Part shown: piece by piece, positions 1 to 11,024 of the stretch
Position numbering within the stretch: the first letter of the stretch is position 1
Layout: every line of letters begins with the position of its first letter
Origin: Erigeron canadensis
Taxonomy: Eukaryota > Streptophyta > Magnoliopsida > Asterales > Asteraceae
DNA: 64,000 nt
Assembly: GCF_010389155.1 (NCBI RefSeq)
Contig: NC_057762.1
Span: 3,211,513-3,275,512, forward strand
Direction: 5' to 3'
Position numbers and translations under genes: made by a program
The notes under the pieces: model-generated
Databases searched by the model: none
Seen by the model: only the letters and a program-made list of their open reading frames with translations
What the model was told of the DNA's origin: nothing

Positions 1-1859
1 GGATGACAAAAAGTAAGTTTGTTCATATTGATATAAGAATTTCAAGTAATGTTTTCTTAGTGCATAAGAAGCACTAGTTGTGGTTGTAGAGAATCCAAAA
101 ATTGAACCCACCTCCCTCCATTTTTTGTATGCCACGACCTACAAGCATCAAAGGAACAAAAAACTTAAATTTACAATTGAAGTATAAATGGACAATGGTT
201 GACTCTTTTGCTTACTAGAGAGCAAGTCTACAATTAGGTTGTTATTTTATACCGAGGATGCATTGAAAATTTGAACTATATTAGTATATACTTGACATAA
301 ATATGAATTGAAATGAACCTTGTCAAAACCACCTCTCTTGGTCACTTCTATGTACACAATATGCAAGTTTAGCTCCTTTCCTCCTATCACAGGAATCCTA
401 TAATTTCAAAATCAAAACTACACACTAATCAAGTCCTTAAACCATATAAACGTAAAATTATGATATATAAAATAAGAAAAAGAGGATTAATTACATGAGT
501 TTTGTACCCATGGAGTGATGAAAGCTATGGAGCGTTTTCCAGAAAAGAGAAGAGTCTTTAACTACGTCGTCATGGGAGGCAAGTGCGACTGGATAAGATT
601 CAGCCTCACTACCAGTTTTACTTGCCAGTGACATTTTTGAGCCAGCACGACATTAGGGGGTTACTGGAAAATCAAGAGGCCAACAAAAGTAGACAAACAA
701 ATTGAAGAAATAAGAGACTAGAAAATAAGAGTCATAGAGGTATATTAAGGCTCTTTTTGCAATAAATACAAAAATAAATAAATTTCTTTTATTGTGACTA
801 TATCGTTTATAACATCAGACTCTTTCTTCCCGACCTATTTGACTCTGTGGCCGCAGTTATAGTTATTGCATTTTCTCTTCTACATTTAGTCTAAAAGTTA
901 ATAGTAGTAAATTGAAAAAATTGGGTGAGTTGAAGCTAGGTGTGAAGGTGTTGTACTGTTTTTCATAGCGGTTAAAACAATCAAGTTTGGTTAAAATGGT
1001 CAGTTTTTGTATGTTTATAAACGTCTTGGATTGGGTTAACTTTACATATTTTCTAGTGTTATTAAACCGCTGGTCCTTGATTGGGCCGGAATCGGACCGG
1101 TACTTTTTATGAATACCGATTTGACTTAAGTTATTTTCTAGTGAAAACGAGCCGGACCAAATCAGGTGAATCGGATTAAATCGGACCAATTTCATAATGC
1201 GATGTACTAAATATACTTCGAATTCTGCATTACTTAAATAACATGTACTAATTCAGCAAAACTTTATATATTTGTTAGGTTATTAATCCATAAGGTAATT
1301 TATGCAAAGCATTTCTTACATATTACTAGGTAGTAAATTTCATTTTACGATGGCATGTAAATTTCTTAATAACTGTTTACAAATGATAAATGATATATGT
1401 GTTTTATTGTATTGTACAGTACATCCCTGTAAAACATATTTAGTAGTTTATGGTTAAAATTTAATGGTGTACAAATCTTTGATATAGAAAAAAAAAATGC
1501 TATTTGTTCAATTTAATTTATTTATTTTTGTCATGGTCATATTGTTGTTGAAAGATTAGACAGATGATCAATTAAAAGCTAGTATATATCCATTTGTGTT
1601 TCAACTGATGTTATGGGGATCACAAATGAATTTAGTGATCAGGAAATTGTATGAGTTTATCTTCGATTTTTTTTCCCCAAATTTAATTTTGACCTTTTAT
1701 TGGGTGGCTCAAGTTTTTAATGAGATTATTATCATTATCTCCTATGAATATCGGGCCCTAAAACATTACTCATATTCAAGTATGTTGGTAATAATATACG
1801 TATCTAATTAATTTGGTAGATCTAATATATGCTTATATTTTTGGTAATGATATACGGAG
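1..1859. other. Intergenic AT-rich DNA, no supported gene
   Basis: No coding frame here has recognisable protein content. The open frame on the minus strand at 863-1195 overlaps degenerate CCGGTCC/GGACCGG-type sequence around 1080-1195, which resembles hAT-like repeat ends rather than a gene. Nothing else is recognisable. Confidence 0.5.
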
Positions 1860-2368
1860 TAAGGCTGACATAACAAGTTACACGAAACCTGTTAAGGCAT
1901 GAACCTGTTAAGACACGAACCTGTTAAGGCCAAACATGAACACGACTTGTTAACTAATCATGTCATTTTTTTCAAACACGAACACGACAAGAAAATTAAC
2001 AGATACACCTGTTAACATATATATTATAGAATTTTTGACTAATATTTTTAAAAAATTCTTAACAATACAAAAACTTTTACAAATCAGAACTATTATATAG
2101 AGATAATAATCCTTACATTACAAAAGTTCATAGACATCTTACCTTATAAAAATCATATATCAAATCACAATATCAGTTCTTGGTATTTTATATAAATGTA
2201 TAATCTTAACAAGTCTTAACAGGGTTCAATAGGTTCGGATCTGTTAAGACACGAATTTTAACAGGTCCTGACCTGTTAAGACACGAAACCTGTTAAGGTC
2301 AAACACGAAACCAGTTAAGAACAGGTCGTATCGTGTTAACAGGTTCCATGTCAAAATTGTCCGCCTTA
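1860..2368. mobile_element. hAT-type non-autonomous element (MITE), 509 bp
   Basis: The ends are TAAGGCTGACA on the left and, read inward from the right, TAAGGCGGACA: an 11-bp terminal inverted repeat with one mismatch. Both sides carry the 8-bp direct repeat ATACGGAG (1852-1859 and 2369-2376), the target duplication length of hAT elements. The outer 150 bp on each side is packed with degenerate CCTGTTAAG and ACACGAA motifs in both orientations, so the element could fold into a stem. There is no transposase ORF, so any movement would have needed a transposase from elsewhere. The end structure is seen directly; assignment to hAT follows from the 8-bp duplication. Confidence 0.75.
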
Positions 2369-2491
2369 ATACGGAGTATGATATCTACTTATTATTTTTT
2401 TATTTATAAAATTTGGTCTTTTTACGTTTTGATACGCAATTTTTTAGTAGTAAAATATAGAAAACACCTAGAAATGAATTAAATGTTTATG

Positions 2492-2664
2492 CATATTTTT
2501 TGGGTTTATTTATTAATATACGATTTTTTTTTTATTTCTTAAATCACCGTCAATACGTGTGTACCCAATTTGATGTATTTGGTGCATATTATTTGGGTTT
2601 ATTTATACGATTTTTTTATTTCTTAAATCACCGTGAATGCGTGTACCCAATTTGATGTATTGTT
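2492..2664. repeat. Two-copy tandem duplication, period about 92 bp
   Basis: A unit starting GCATATTTTTTGGGTTTATT at 2492 recurs at 2584 with a few substitutions and a small deletion. Both copies contain TTTCTTAAATCACCGT and end near CCCAATTTGATGTAT. No function is suggested. Confidence 0.7.
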
Positions 2665-3591
2665 ATGGTGCAACGATAGAATGGATTGATTTTGGTTATA
2701 GGTCACCGATTCAAATTCAAGTCATTACGGGTTTTGCGGATATATGTGGTCATCTTTCACCATTGGGTTACCTTAATTAAGTAGACGAAGTTATTTATTT
2801 GTTAAAAGTTACTGTATATGACTATTGTAAGTTTGTAACACTTTATATATTGTACAAATACAACCGCGCTAGTAGCGCATCAAAACACTGGAATGTGGTT
2901 AGTTGATTTTAACATTCGCGTAACTGAACACATGGAATATTTACAAAAATTCCGAACCTATTCCAGAAAATCAACCCCATGGCCTCTTCTCATAATCACC
3001 AACTTTCTTCGCATTATTTCGAATCACTGAACCTTCACAAAAGTAAAATCAAATCATAACTTGATTTAAATGAGAAAACAAAGTCGCCAAGTTGACTAAC
3101 GGATAAAACCACATAATTTAATTAGCTTATTTTACTGATTAGTGCCAATACCATATTGATTTAATAAAATTATCTAAGAAATAATGACCACTATGACAAC
3201 TTTCAACCATTGGACTGATAGGACTAATTTGACGAGTCAAAGATGAAACATTAGTCAGATAGTCAAATAGACTCATATAAACAAGAATATGATAGAGATG
3301 TTTTAAACCAGAGGTCTCGACTCAGGTATTTTTTGCCGTGACTCATCAATCAATAGGTTGACATTTGACTCAATTTTATCATTGGATGGACGGGTTGCAA
3401 ATATGTGTAGATAATTTGTTTGTGGGACAGTCTTAATTCTATCACAACAGTGTACAGAGGTTGTTTCTAGGTTTATATTGAATAGGAAAAAACCTTCAGC
3501 GTTACAAAACATAAAAATTGAACTCTTAACCTTGTATGTCAATTAGGTGTATACATAGTTAAGAATAAATAGTGTAACACTTACATTGTAA

Positions 3592-4800
3592 TCAATATAG
3601 ACTTGGAGTAAACCAAATTGGGGGAGGCCATTGACGTCCATTGTACAAGTTATTGGGATCACAAGGCAAAGCTTCAACCCTACAATTTTCCAAATCATAA
3701 ACACCCAAATCATGATTCCCATTAGCACCATCATAATTCCATTCTGAATAATCATCTGTGAAATATACACAATTCCCTCTACAACCAGGAAAATCAGCAG
3801 CACAAAACGCAACCGACGAGTTTTCTCCTAGAAACAACGCCCATCCGTCTAACTCGCTCATACTTTCCCATTTCGGTCCATTCAAAACAAGCTTACACAC
3901 ACGAAACTCAGTAGTTTTATACACAATATCAAGCTTGTTTTGATCCATGTTGAACTCTAACTCTGTATATCTAGTCACTAACAACAATTCGTCTTTCCAT
4001 GTCACTAAATATTGCATATCACCCCCAACTTGTCTTGGAGTTTCGATAAACGACACGTTTGGAGAGTCCCTATTAACGTCACATTTTGCAATGGTCCCGT
4101 GTTTACTCACGGCATAAAAACACCCTTTGTAATAAACCACATCCTCACAAAACGAATTTGCTTCGTCGATAAGCTTCCAACATTGATCCCCCTTTTTACA
4201 ATAAGCAAGATCACCCGTTTGGTTTAGTATAGCTAATGCATAATAGTCCACATCCTCATTAGAAGGACTAGAAGAAAAAACCACTTTTTTGATATAAAAA
4301 TCGCGCATTTCTTTTGCGTTACATGTATAGACATCATCATCTAATGTTTTGAGAGTGTATTCTCTTCCAATATCATTAGGAGCAAAACTTGTTACATTAG
4401 GAAAAGATGACAATGGAGGAAGGCATTGTTTTGCTTTGGTTAAAGGGTTTATTATAGAAATCAAGGGAGTTTCGTCAAGGATCACAAGCCATCCGTACGA
4501 TGATCCACATCTACGGTGGCTATCTGAATCTTCAGGCAAACTAACAAGATGAATTTTGTTATCCGAAATACTTAAAAAGCTTCGAGTATTGATCAAATCA
4601 GGTTGTTCTAGATTTGTGCTTTTAGGAAGCATTAACCATGGGAGTTGACAAGGCAAATGTTTAGGGATTTTAGGTGTTGCATTACGAAAAGCTAAACAAA
4701 CAGCTCGAAATCTAACGTAATCTTTTTGGACTTTTAGCTTTTTCGCGATTGTTTCATGCATTTCTGGTGGTAAATCAGACCAATCAACAGAAATCGCCAT
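3592..4800 (-). CDS. F-box protein with DUF295-like C-terminal domain
   Basis: A 402-residue single-exon frame. The N-terminal segment WSDLPPEMHETIAKKL followed by DYVRFRAVCLAFRNA (about residues 7-42) fits an F-box, which in plants binds SKP1/ASK adaptors of SCF ubiquitin ligases. The rest fits the plant F-box/DUF295 (KIB1-like) family: LPWLMLP near residue 54, SYGWLVILDE near residue 104, NPLTKAKQCLPPL near residue 118, and a C-terminal GNCVYFTDD segment around residue 345. The length, near 400, is normal for the family, and these genes are often intronless. The ATG at 4798-4800 is chosen because it directly precedes the F-box. The frame is intact, with no sign of decay. The substrate cannot be predicted. 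Neighbours are repeats, so context adds nothing. Confidence 0.88.
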   Translation of the reverse strand: MAISVDWSDLPPEMHETIAKKLKVQKDYVRFRAVCLAFRNATPKIPKHLPCQLPWLMLPKSTNLEQPDLINTRSFLSISDNKIHLVSLPEDSDSHRRCGSSYGWLVILDETPLISIINPLTKAKQCLPPLSSFPNVTSFAPNDIGREYTLKTLDDDVYTCNAKEMRDFYIKKVVFSSSPSNEDVDYYALAILNQTGDLAYCKKGDQCWKLIDEANSFCEDVVYYKGCFYAVSKHGTIAKCDVNRDSPNVSFIETPRQVGGDMQYLVTWKDELLLVTRYTELEFNMDQNKLDIVYKTTEFRVCKLVLNGPKWESMSELDGWALFLGENSSVAFCAADFPGCRGNCVYFTDDYSEWNYDGANGNHDLGVYDLENCRVEALPCDPNNLYNGRQWPPPIWFTPSLY

Positions 4801-6266
4801 TTGTTAATTTGTTTCTTCTTTTAAATATGAAGAAACTAGTCGAATCTGATCATGGTCTATTTTCGATTGGGGATCAAAAGGAAGAGGAAACGTAGAGCGT
4901 GAACAAGAAAAGAATCAATGGGACGAACAGGCGCCCCACTGATTTGATCTTGTTTTCGGTCTCTTGTACGTATTCTTCTTCCTTGTGGATTGAAATGAAT
5001 CGAAGGAAAAAATGATATAGAAATATATCATATTGGAGAAGGGGGAGTATCACCATTTTAGGGGGGAATAGAGATACAATCCATTCATTTAGAATCATAA
5101 CAGAATGTAGATATAACGGTCATATAAAATCATGCTATAAATTTTTAATAAGTTTAAAAATTTTAAATCAAATTAAAGTTTAATTAATGAACAGTTTATA
5201 CTCAATGACGAATTCTGAAGTTTCATTTAACAATTAATCTGATAGCTAAAAGTCTAAAACTAGTACTCAACATTTTATATATCAACAAAAGTGTTGTAAC
5301 ACACATTGTAACAAAAATTATGATAAAAGTGCTCTAAGGTTATGTTAAAATTATACCTTTACTTATAAAATTTGAGGCATTTTCAATGTAACCATCAACC
5401 AAACTCATTGTGGGTTTGAGTCTCGTAGTGGACAAAATGTATAGGAGTTTGATATTTCTCCCTTCCTTATTTTGATTTTTTAAACGACAAACACGAATTA
5501 TTATTTCACATGCTAGCAAAGATGTGCCAAGAAATTACATAACCAAAGTTCAAAATTACAACAAATTGGTTCTCGTCACCATTTTAGCGCTATTAAAAAT
5601 ACATAAAAAGTAGATGGATCTAATCTCTTTAAATTAAAATTGGGGTAGAAAGAAGAACTTTCTTGTACCACTTCGTTGCTTTTCTTGCATAAGCACCAAA
5701 GGAAAAGAAAAAGGAAAAGATCCGCTCAGTGCCGCCTTCTACGGGTTTTGACCCTCAATATCTTGACGTTGTTGTGGGAGGTTAAGTTGTAGGCAAACCT
5801 TACCTACCTAAGTAGAGAGACTACTTTCATGTTCTACCTAAATGGTTTAAAAGACTCTTCAACCTTTGTATAAACACCACTTTGTTGCTTTTCTTGCATA
5901 AACACCATGTAGAAATTTAAATAATTGCATTTATAATTTTCTCCAACTAACTTTTGTCGTCGGGCGATGTCTTATACGGAGTATAAGATATATATGTACA
6001 TTACGGGTCTCGAAGGCGTATAAATGGTTTATTCTACACCATCTACCAACTTTCTTCCAAACCTCCATAGCTAATGAGTGATGATGAAATTATATTAAAG
6101 TTAATTAAATGTGAATTTAAAAACGACACGCTGTTCCAAAAAAAAAAAAAAAAAACAAGATCATGTTTCATTATCATGATTCAACATTATTTATTTATTA
6201 ATAATAACTAATTTTAGATTAGATGAAATTATATTAAACTTTCACTGAGATTTATGATAATTTTAA
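4801..6266. other. F-box gene upstream region and intergenic DNA
   Basis: Up to about 5100 this is probably the 5' flank of the minus-strand F-box gene, but I could not fix a TATA box or a transcription start. The rest is AT-rich. A stretch at 5690-5900 may be a SINE remnant and is listed separately. A poly-A run lies at about 6138-6154. Confidence 0.4.
5690..5900 (-). repeat. Possible SINE-like remnant
   Basis: On the minus strand this stretch reads GGTAAGGTTTGCCTACAACT, then TTAACCTCCCA, resembling the body of plant tRNA-derived SINEs of the Au type (GTAAGGTCTGCGTACA-like). GCTTTTCTTGCATAA occurs at both ends (about 5678 and 5887) and could be a target duplication or a coincidental direct repeat. 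I could not see a clean tRNA-related head. Confidence 0.35.
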
Positions 6267-6600
6267 CTAGATTTTAGATCTGTGTCCAACCCTTGATACG
6301 AGACTTACGACATTATCAATATTAGATATTCATACATTTAGTCATAAAAACTTATAAATTTGAATATATATGGTTCCAAGTGTTATACTTTGCAAGTTTT
6401 AGTACAACAATCACAGTTTCGTCACTATTATTATTAGCTGAGACATGTTGATGGAATTGTTTGTCGTAGTCATTCCACAATTGTGAATATGTACCTGACA
6501 TTCAAGTATATGTCTTTGATCATGATGCCGACCCATAACATGAATAAGTTTGTTTTCAATGACCTGTCTTGTGATAATTAGATAACACTTATGATTTGAG
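6267..6600 (-). mobile_element. Helitron-like 3' end and adjoining sequence, copy A
   Basis: CTAG at 6267-6270 is followed on the plus strand by ATTTTAGATCTGTGTCCAAC, matching the terminal region of the better-preserved Helitron at 16700-17726. Similarity to that copy continues through the CACTATTATTATTAGC stretch near 6423 to about 6600. The matching 5' end was not found. A later segment near 7677-7770 also resembles the other copy, so the original element probably ran further and was interrupted. Orientation is with the 3' terminus at the left. Confidence 0.5.
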
Positions 6601-6676
6601 TAACAATTGTAATTTTAAACATTAATATGCAAAACTAATATATAAAAAGGAAGATAATTTTGTACCTTTTTTAATT

Positions 6677-7156
6677 GAGAAAATAACCTCAATACCCAAT
6701 TTTTTTAAAAAATATATCAATATACCCAAGTTTTTTTGGATTTTCACAAAATACCTAACAAAAACGCAATAAATTTCAAAAATCGCAATGAGATTATATA
6801 AAATCGCAATGAGATTCTCAAAATCGCATAAAGATTTAACAAAATCGTATAAATATTTTATAAATCTCGTAAAGATTATGTAATATTTGAAGTTCTCTAT
6901 GAGATTCTAAGTTCTCTATGCGATTATCAAGTTCTTTATGCGATTCTGAAAATCTTTAGGCGATTTTCAATGTTCTTTATGAGATTTTTAAAGTTCTTTA
7001 TGAGATTTTCAAAGTTTTTTATGCGATTCTATATGTTCTTTATGCGATTATCATAATCTTATTGCGATTTTAACAATCTCATTGCGATTTTCTAAAATTA
7101 TTGCGATTATTGTAGGTATTTTGTGAAAATCTAAATAAAAATAGGTAAATTGATAA

Positions 7157-7196
<40 letters not shown>

Positions 7197-7225
7197 TAAA
7201 AATTGGGTATTAAGGTTATTTTCTC
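6677..7225. mobile_element. Mutator-type MITE with internal GCGATT repeats, 549 bp
   Basis: The ends are GAGAAAATAACCTCAATACC and, inward from the right, GAGAAAATAACCTTAATACC, so the terminal inverted repeats match at 19 of the first 20 positions and similarity continues inward for about 100 bp. A perfect 9-bp direct repeat TTTTTAATT flanks it (6668-6676 and 7226-7234), the duplication size of Mutator-like elements. The interior (about 6765-7100) consists of degenerate 17-22 bp units built on GCAATGAGATT on the left and TTCTTTATGCGATT on the right. An (ATA)n run lies at 7156-7194. There is no ORF. An apparently unoccupied related site lies just downstream at about 7446-7470. Confidence 0.8.
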
Positions 7226-7384
7226 TTTTTAATTTAAGAGATAGAATTAATATTGAATAGAGTTCATATTGATTTGAAAATGTTAAAAAAAAAGTAAAAA
7301 CAAATTTAAAAGAATATATTTTAGAACATTGAACATATATATTGTATTTTTATCATGTGATATTAAATAGCAATTAGAATTTGA

Positions 7385-7560
7385 ATGACAATTGTAATTT
7401 TATACATTAATACATAAAACTAATATATAAAAATGGAGAGAATTTTGTACCTCTTTTATTAAGAGATAGCATGAATTTTGAATAGAATTCATATTAAAAT
7501 GTAAGCAAAAACAAATCTAAAAGAATATACTTCTAAACCATTGAACACATATATTATATT
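7385..7560. repeat. Second copy of a segmental repeat (empty-site copy)
   Basis: This segment repeats the DNA that flanks the MITE at 6677-7225: CAATTGTAATTTTA, AAAACTAATATATAAAAA and TTTTGTACCT correspond to 6606-6667. TTCATATTNNNNTG and AAAGAATATA correspond to 7264-7320. It lacks the 549-bp insertion, so it records the pre-insertion arrangement. Confidence 0.6.
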
Positions 7561-7799
7561 ACATCTTTTTAAATGAATTTTTGTAGACAGTATTTCATAT
7601 GTTGAAATTTTTTTATTTAGTTAAATGATTAAAATTTTAAAAAGATCTTTGATGGCTGAAAATAAAAATAAATTAAGTATTTAAGGCTAAAAAGTGTTAA
7701 TTTTATATGGAAAACAAAAAATTGTAAATTAATAAACTTTCACCGAGATTTATGATAATTTTAATTGCCAAATGTCAAGTAATGAGATGGACCGCCCAA

Positions 7800-10299
7800 A
7801 TCAATTGGGCTTCCTAGTGGACTTGATAAGAGTGATGAAGAGATTGGGCCTGATCTAATACAAAAGTCGATTGGAAGACGTCTATGACAGTCCAAAAATT
7901 AATTAATTAAATACGTCTTCTTCGAGCTAGTAAAGTTTTTATCACAACAAATTAAATTATTATTTTTTTTTTTGCATGATTGATATTATTGAAGAGAAAA
8001 TTATCATCAACTTAATTTAAAATGTTTGTTAAGTTATTATTAACGACTCGATCTGACATATAAATTGATCGGAAACTCTAAACCAGATTTCAAAATATAA
8101 CAAAGCCACAACAGAACGCGGGTAATTTTTTTTTACCTTAACATTTGAGTTTATCTAGGTTTATGTTCACATCTAAACAAAATATTCTGTTAATTTCATC
8201 ATCTATTTTTAACCAAGTAAAATTATAGACTCATAGAATTAACTATTAAATGGTGAATTCGAGAGCGTCTCAACCCTATTGGAGACATAAAAAAATGTAA
8301 TTTCAATGTTGGGCCATTAAAAGGTGAAAATATTGATACCCGATTATTATGAAGTTTAGACACACCTTTATACAACTCTAAAAAAGAAACTAATTAAAAA
8401 CAAAAATTATTATAATGTAGACTCGTATTATAATTATTTTTCACTTCAATATAGAACATGCCCTAGTTGATTATTTACCTGGCATTTCTCGAAAACCAAA
8501 GCCTTCGTCTGAAGGTTACTGTTGACCGAATGTAAAACTTGACGACTCAACCAGCTAGCAAAATTTATCCTCAAAGTGTACGTACGTGATGCATCCTGCG
8601 CGCATTTGAACTTTTGAAGTAAAGTTGGACCATCTTTTAATTTTTGGCTACGAAATGTTACACTAGAAAAAAGAAGTTCATGTGAATCAACACTTGTTGT
8701 CAGTTGTCACCCTCGAGTGTGGCTGTGGCCCAAATATTCTATTTAAATTTGAGTGAGTATAAGACTGTAAGAGGTAGGTAGGAGAATGGCCGGGGTTGGG
8801 GCATCGCCATCATGGTAACACAACCGTCATCCCTCTTCATCATTCCCATCTTGAAATTCTCACGACCCCCCACCAAATTATTTGCCTTTTCTTTTTCCCA
8901 AAAAACAAAATACTCCATGCCCCTCGTTCCTCCTATGTCATCATTGCATGCAACCCCCTCACTAATTATATATGGAGTACCTTTCTTTTCTTTTATTCAT
9001 TCAATTCCAATTTCTATATAGCTAGATAATTTTTTGGTCAATCAAGATAACTTTTTGCATATGGCCTGGAATAATATGATCGATATGATCCTCTCCATCA
9101 TCAAACTAAAATATGAGGTTTTTATATTAACGGTGGACTAAAAAAATTGCTTAGGCATTGTACGGAGTGTCGACTAGCTTATTTAAAGTTTCTCGAATTT
9201 AATTCTTAACCTCACAAAACCTTTATTTGTATCCAAACCAATATGTACATTGTCAATTTGACAAACATTTGTCATCATTTATTTAGATTGTTCTTAAGGA
9301 TAATAATAATTTTACAGTATATTCTTCTAATTAATCTTTTATTTAAATATTTTCTAGCCAACTAAAAACAATTATTATTAATTCATTAAAAATGAATATC
9401 TAAATAACTTTATAATACATAATAATAAAAATAAGAAAAACTAAAATTATTTATAACTTATATGTAAGACTAAGAAACAGATTTTTGCCATTTTTTTTGT
9501 TTTAGCCATCAACCAAAAAATGAAAAGACTGTTCGCCATTCTCTTTGGTTTTAGTCATCAACCACAAAATCCAAAAAAAAACTAAATTTGTTGTCCTTTT
9601 TTTTTTTCCCGAGCGTCCAAAACGAACGTCTTTGTTTTTTGTTTAGGTTTTATTCATGTTATTTTGGCATCGTTGCTCAGCTCGTAGTAGTGTAGTGAGT
9701 TCTTGTATAGACAACCATTATCCCACTGTGAAAAGCTAAACCAATAAATCAAACCTCTCTAGTCTTTTAGTCCCTAAAAAGTCAACATGTTATCACTTTG
9801 ACATTCTTTCTAAACCGCATTCTTTTTTGGCTCCAATTTATCATGAGAGTAGTGGACGGCAAGGATGAAAAGTGTGTTATTCAAATAATCACAAGGACGC
9901 AAATTGCATTTTTCCTAAAAAATGAAAAAGGAAAAGATAAACAAGACTGACATAAGAAAAGGGAGCGTCCCAATTAAAAAAAAAAAAAAAAAGCATTTCT
10001 TCTTTCCTTCATATATACCTTAACCAAAGCTACTTTTATCAAGTCAAAACCAGATGTTATCTTTAAAACGGATTCTATTATCAAGTCCCAAATTCCCTTC
10101 TTGTTTGTCCAAAATCCATATATAACCAATCATGTTTTAACCTAGCTTCTAGTGAGCTTTTCCTACATATGGGTTCCATATTTCTGTTTCTTGTTTCACT
10201 CTTTCTGTGTGCAAGTAACTACATGAGAATCTTTATATATGTAGGCTAGCTTTGTGTTTTTATTTCTCGTCATAATCGAGGGAGAAGAAGATTTATTTA
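7800..10299. other. Intergenic DNA, no supported gene
   Basis: AT-rich with short low-complexity runs. Overlapping small frames at 8796-9029 show no family resemblance. A loose duplication of TTTTAGCCATCAACCA-like sequence occurs near 9500 and 9550. The last few hundred bases are CT-rich and may belong to the promoter of the microRNA gene. Confidence 0.45.
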
Positions 10300-10325
10300 G
10301 ATCAATAAATATGATTTGATTCTCT

Positions 10326-10333
10326 CTATATAT
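10326..10333 (+). promoter_or_regulatory. Candidate TATA box of the MIR394 gene
   Basis: CTATATAT lies in a CT-rich context (TCTCTCTATATATCTCACTC) about 230 bp upstream of the microRNA stem, a usual distance for a plant primary-microRNA promoter. No experimental start is available, so this is a guess from position and composition. Confidence 0.4.
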
Positions 10334-10551
10334 CTCACTCTCTAGTTGTTCTGTGAAACATCATTTACTGTCAAGAATACCTTCCACCTCTCTCAATTAT
10401 TCATCCACTTTATCTCTTCTCTCTCTTCATCATCATCAGCATCACATCTAAATAAGTACCATCTTCTGCTTCACATGTTTGAGTTGGTTTTGAGCTAGCT
10501 TTTCCTAAAGTGCTTCAACTGTTTCATGAGAGTTTAATAAAGGGATATTTT

Positions 10552-10947
10552 AACAGAGTTCTTTGGCATTCTGTCCACCTCTATTCTCAAAACAAATAAA
10601 AAAAAGAAAAAAGAAAAATAGATAGGTCGTATGTCTTTATGTGTTATAAAATATAGTTGCAGGAAAAAAAAGGCATTCTTTGTGTGTGTGTGTGTGTGAT
10701 TAGGATGTAGTGTGAACAAAAAACATAAAAATAAGGGATTTTTTTAGATGTATGTGTGTGTGTGTGTTATTAGGGTTTAGTGTGAAAAAGAATGAATAAA
10801 AATACATATTGAAATGTTTTATATATTTGTGTCTAGCATTTTAGTGTAGGTTAGTTTAAAAGGAAAAAAGATAATATAGCAGGAAAGGTCATTTTTTTTT
10901 ATGTGTGTATAGGATGGAGGTGGTCATACTGCCAATGGAGCTCTGTT
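10552..10947 (+). ncRNA. MIR394: MIR394 precursor hairpin with long loop
   Basis: The 5' arm at 10563-10582 reads TTGGCATTCTGTCCACCTCT, identical to plant miR394 (as I recall it) except for the last base, which is usually C. The 3' arm at 10918-10937 reads AGGTGGTCATACTGCCAATG, close to the known miR394 star strand. The arms pair with three internal mismatches. Pairing extends outward (AACAGAG with CTCTGTT, up to 10552 and 10947) and inward for about 9 bp. In Arabidopsis, miR394 targets the F-box mRNA LCR and acts in shoot-meristem and leaf development; the same role is inferred here. The unusual part is the terminal loop of about 330 nt, which contains two TG-rich copies (near 10682 and 10755). 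The call rests on both arms and the stem, so it is strong. Confidence 0.92.
10682..10810 (+). repeat. TG-rich duplicated segment in the MIR394 loop
   Basis: A (TG)n tract followed by ATTAGGATGTAGTGTGAA near 10682-10716 recurs near 10755-10785 as (TG)n then ATTAGGGTTTAGTGTGAA, a period of about 73 bp. This duplication accounts for part of the long loop between the two microRNA arms. Confidence 0.7.
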
Positions 10948-11024
10948 GGTATCTCTTTATAAAACTCGCTTGATAATGTTACCTTGGTCCTCACATTCTC
11001 ATGTTAAACAGAACCAAAATACAG

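Noticed and set aside
863..1195. 110-residue minus-strand frame
   Set aside because: Overlaps degenerate GGACCGG-type repeat sequence and has no family resemblance or codon-use signal.
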